From NCBI RefSeq assembly GCF_022348085.1, contig NZ_JAKRFN010000005.1, positions 124,001 through 188,000 on the forward strand: a DNA stretch of 64,000 bases, in the 5' to 3' direction. The first letter of the stretch is position 1. Each line of letters begins with the position of its first letter. Position numbers and translations under genes: made by a program. Below are positions 62,417 to 64,000 of the stretch, piece by piece. This DNA is from Mycobacterium sp. PSTR-4-N (GTDB taxonomy: Bacteria > Actinomycetota > Actinomycetes > Mycobacteriales > Mycobacteriaceae). Under the pieces are notes generated by a model. That model was not told where the DNA came from and did not search any database. It was given only the letters and a program-made list of their open reading frames with translations.

Positions 62417-63286
62417 TCAGTCGTTGGCGTAGCTGACGCGTTTGACGGTCAGATCGCCGTTGAGCTCCAGGTAACCGCTGTTCCCGAAGTTGGGGCTGAC
62501 GTAGACACTGATCTCGATGCTCTCCGGTGGCGCCGTCATATCGCTGTTGGCCCCGATGCTGATGTACGTCGTCTTCACTTCTTTCGGATCGATGCCGACC
62601 GTCTCAGGGGCGCCGCGCACGATCCCGACGAGCTTCGCGATGTCGAACGCTCCCAGATCGACGACACGAGCGTCGGAGCTCACACTCGTCTCGTCCGGGT
62701 CGTCCCACCCGCCCCGATAGGAGTACCTCAGCACCCGCCGAGGTTCGGTCGGGTCGGGCCGCTCCAGCGAGGCGTAGTCGGAGTAGATGGTCATCGAGTA
62801 GCCCATCGTGTCGCCGAACTTCTGCTTCATCTGGGTGAACAGACCCGTGAGTCCGCCGAGGGAGTGCAGCTGCCGGGGTGGGGTGAGCACCTCGGCGGGA
62901 ATGCCGTCGTCTTTCGCTCCGGGGTCGGAGGTGAAGTTCAACGGCGACGGCGTGTTGCCGTAGAGGCCCCACCCGACGGCGATCCCGAAGATCACCAGCA
63001 CCGCGGCCATCGCGATCCGGATGCCGACGCCACCCGGCAGTGACGGCAGCCGGCGCGGAGGTGTGCGCAGCTGGGTGGGCGCATTGCCGGTCTGCAGATC
63101 CGCGACGAGCTGCTGCAGCTCACCCAGCGTGGCCGCGTTGGTCGCGGATTTCACCCGCTCTCCGTGCTCGGTCATCGACAGCTGACCTTCGGCCAGCGCC
63201 GTGTCGAGGATCTGGCACGTGTCGGTGCGGTCACTGTCTTTTGCGCGTGTCCAGGACGTACCGCGAGCTGAGCTGCCGGGAGCCAC
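62417..63286 (-). CDS. DUF1707 membrane protein (Rv0048c-like)
   Basis: This 289-aa protein begins with a DUF1707-like helical domain (TRAKDSDRTDTCQILDTALAEGQLSMTEHGERVKSA, about residues 12-65). One membrane helix (about 88-110) follows, then an extracytoplasmic domain ending LTVKRVSYAND. The length equals M. tuberculosis Rv0048c. The function is unknown. The GTG start at 63286 is used; 111 nt separate it from the divergent DUF5318 gene. Confidence 0.88.
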   Translation of the reverse strand: MAPGSSARGTSWTRAKDSDRTDTCQILDTALAEGQLSMTEHGERVKSATNAATLGELQQLVADLQTGNAPTQLRTPPRRLPSLPGGVGIRIAMAAVLVIFGIAVGWGLYGNTPSPLNFTSDPGAKDDGIPAEVLTPPRQLHSLGGLTGLFTQMKQKFGDTMGYSMTIYSDYASLERPDPTEPRRVLRYSYRGGWDDPDETSVSSDARVVDLGAFDIAKLVGIVRGAPETVGIDPKEVKTTYISIGANSDMTAPPESIEISVYVSPNFGNSGYLELNGDLTVKRVSYAND

Positions 63287-63396
63287 GACGAGATCGTAAG
63301 AGTTGGGTCGCCGATCCCGCAGGCCCGTGACCGACCCGAGGGCCTCGGGTGCCCGTCGCGCCTCCGCCGCCCCGGCGCCGACGTACTCTGGTCAGC

Positions 63397-63828
63397 GTGC
63401 GATTGCAGCGACAGGTGGTGGACTACGCCCTGCGGCGCCGGTCGCTGCTGGCCGAGGTGTATTCCGGGCGCACCGGCGTCTCGGAGGTCTGCGACGCGAA
63501 TCCCTATCTGTTGCGCGCCGCGAAGTTCCACGGCAAGCCCAGTTCGGTGATGTGTCCGATCTGCCGGAAGGAGCAGCTGACGCTCGTGTCGTGGGTGTTC
63601 GGCGATCACCTCGGCGCAGTGTCCGGGTCGGCGCGCACCGCCGAAGAGCTCGTCCTGCTGGCGACGCGTTACGACGAATTCTCGGTTCACGTTGTGGAGG
63701 TATGCCGGACGTGCAGCTGGAATCACCTGGTGAAGTCCTACGTGCTGGGCGCGATTCCGCCGCCCAAGGGATCCCGTCCGCGCCGCACGCAGACCGCGCG
63801 CGGCACGGCGCGGACGGCCAGTGAATAA
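63397..63828 (+). CDS. DUF5318 zinc-ribbon-like protein (Rv0049-like)
   Basis: This 143-aa protein has two Cys-x-x-Cys pairs, CPIC near residue 50 and CRTC near residue 107, that suggest a zinc ribbon. The N-terminus is VRLQRQVVDYALRRRSLLAEVYSGRTG. The function is unknown. The GTG at 63397 aligns with the family start; a frame open to 63349 would add a Pro/Arg-rich leader. It overlaps ponA1 by 8 nt, so the two are probably co-expressed. Confidence 0.87.
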   Translation: MRLQRQVVDYALRRRSLLAEVYSGRTGVSEVCDANPYLLRAAKFHGKPSSVMCPICRKEQLTLVSWVFGDHLGAVSGSARTAEELVLLATRYDEFSVHVVEVCRTCSWNHLVKSYVLGAIPPPKGSRPRRTQTARGTARTASE

Positions 63829-64000
63829 CCCGGGGCGCCCCGACCATTCCGCCGAGAGAGCCCGTGATGGGCGCAGACCGGCCGATGGCAGTGGCGCGCG
63901 ACCCCAACCCCGACCGCAGCAGCGGCCCGATGCTCCACGGCATCGGTCCGACGGTCCTGCGCGCCCACGTCCCGACGACCGGTTGACGACGGTGTTGCCG
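63821..64000 (+). CDS. ponA1: Penicillin-binding protein PonA1, N-terminal part (runs off the window)
   Basis: The first 60 codons of a bifunctional class A penicillin-binding protein are visible. The GTG at 63821 overlaps the DUF5318 stop region by 8 nt. The visible peptide is a disordered, Pro/Arg/Gln-rich cytoplasmic leader ending PDDRLTTVLP, a pattern I recall near the N-terminus of mycobacterial PonA1. The membrane helix, transglycosylase and transpeptidase domains lie beyond the window. The call depends largely on position after the Rv0049 homologue. Confidence 0.8.
   Translation, partial: MNNPGRPDHSAERARDGRRPADGSGARPQPRPQQRPDAPRHRSDGPARPRPDDRLTTVLP

Overview
The window is a high-GC actinobacterial chromosome segment and matches, gene for gene, the replication-origin region of a Mycobacterium, most likely a rapid grower (Mycolicibacterium type). 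The evidence is the order dnaA-dnaN-gnd-recF-DUF721-gyrB-gyrA, the kinase block pbpA-pknA-pknB with crgA and cwsA, the rpmH-rnpA-yidD-yidC-jag-rsmG-parA-parB run with parS sites, and protein lengths that closely match the M. tuberculosis orthologues I remember. Identification is by recognition of motifs and families; no database was searched.

Layout. 1-6.2 kb: the end of pbpA, then pknA, pknB, trpG, a DUF881 membrane protein, crgA and a PH-domain protein. 6.2-8.6 kb: ppiA, cwsA, and sdaA (serine deaminase). 8.6-9.9 kb: tRNA-Ala and tRNA-Ile with a 37-aa ORF between them, then a DUF3566 membrane protein. 9.9-21.9 kb: gyrA (split by a 421-aa intein), gyrB, a DUF721 gene, recF, gnd, dnaN, oriC and dnaA, all genes on the minus strand. 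22.4-28.7 kb, plus strand: rpmH, rnpA, yidD, yidC, jag, rsmG, parA, parB and an acetyltransferase-like gene. 28.7-41.1 kb: cwlM, trxA/trxB, a short anti-sigma gene, sigM, murJ, its DUF6049 partner, mutT4, then pcnA and an Asp-rich repeat protein on the plus strand.

41.1-64 kb is a second conserved block (the Rv0036c-Rv0050 set in M. tuberculosis numbering). It holds a TIGR03084 protein, an MFS carrier, a UPF0301 protein, a small membrane protein, the proline-rich antigen Mtc28, leuS, a ctaD paralogue, an SDR, a glucosylglycerate hydrolase, a MarR regulator, an amino-acid ABC operon, an LLM oxidoreductase, a PhoX phosphatase, an alpha/beta hydrolase, an Eis-like acetyltransferase, ino1, PadR, a DUF1707 protein, a DUF5318 protein and the start of ponA1. 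This joins two blocks that I recall as separated in M. tuberculosis, so one rearrangement endpoint lies near 41.09 kb.

Functionally the window links chromosome replication and segregation (DnaA, DnaN, gyrase, RecF, ParA/ParB/parS) with polar cell-wall growth (PknA/PknB, PbpA, CrgA, CwsA, CwlM, MurJ, PonA1). Many neighbours overlap by 4 nt (ATGA or GTGA), implying translational coupling. I found no prophage, CRISPR array, insertion sequence or clear new defence system. The one mobile element is the GyrA intein. Less ordinary features are a SigM anti-sigma factor with no membrane part, an Asp-rich repeat protein, several strong intergenic hairpins, and candidate operators upstream of the padR and PH-domain genes.
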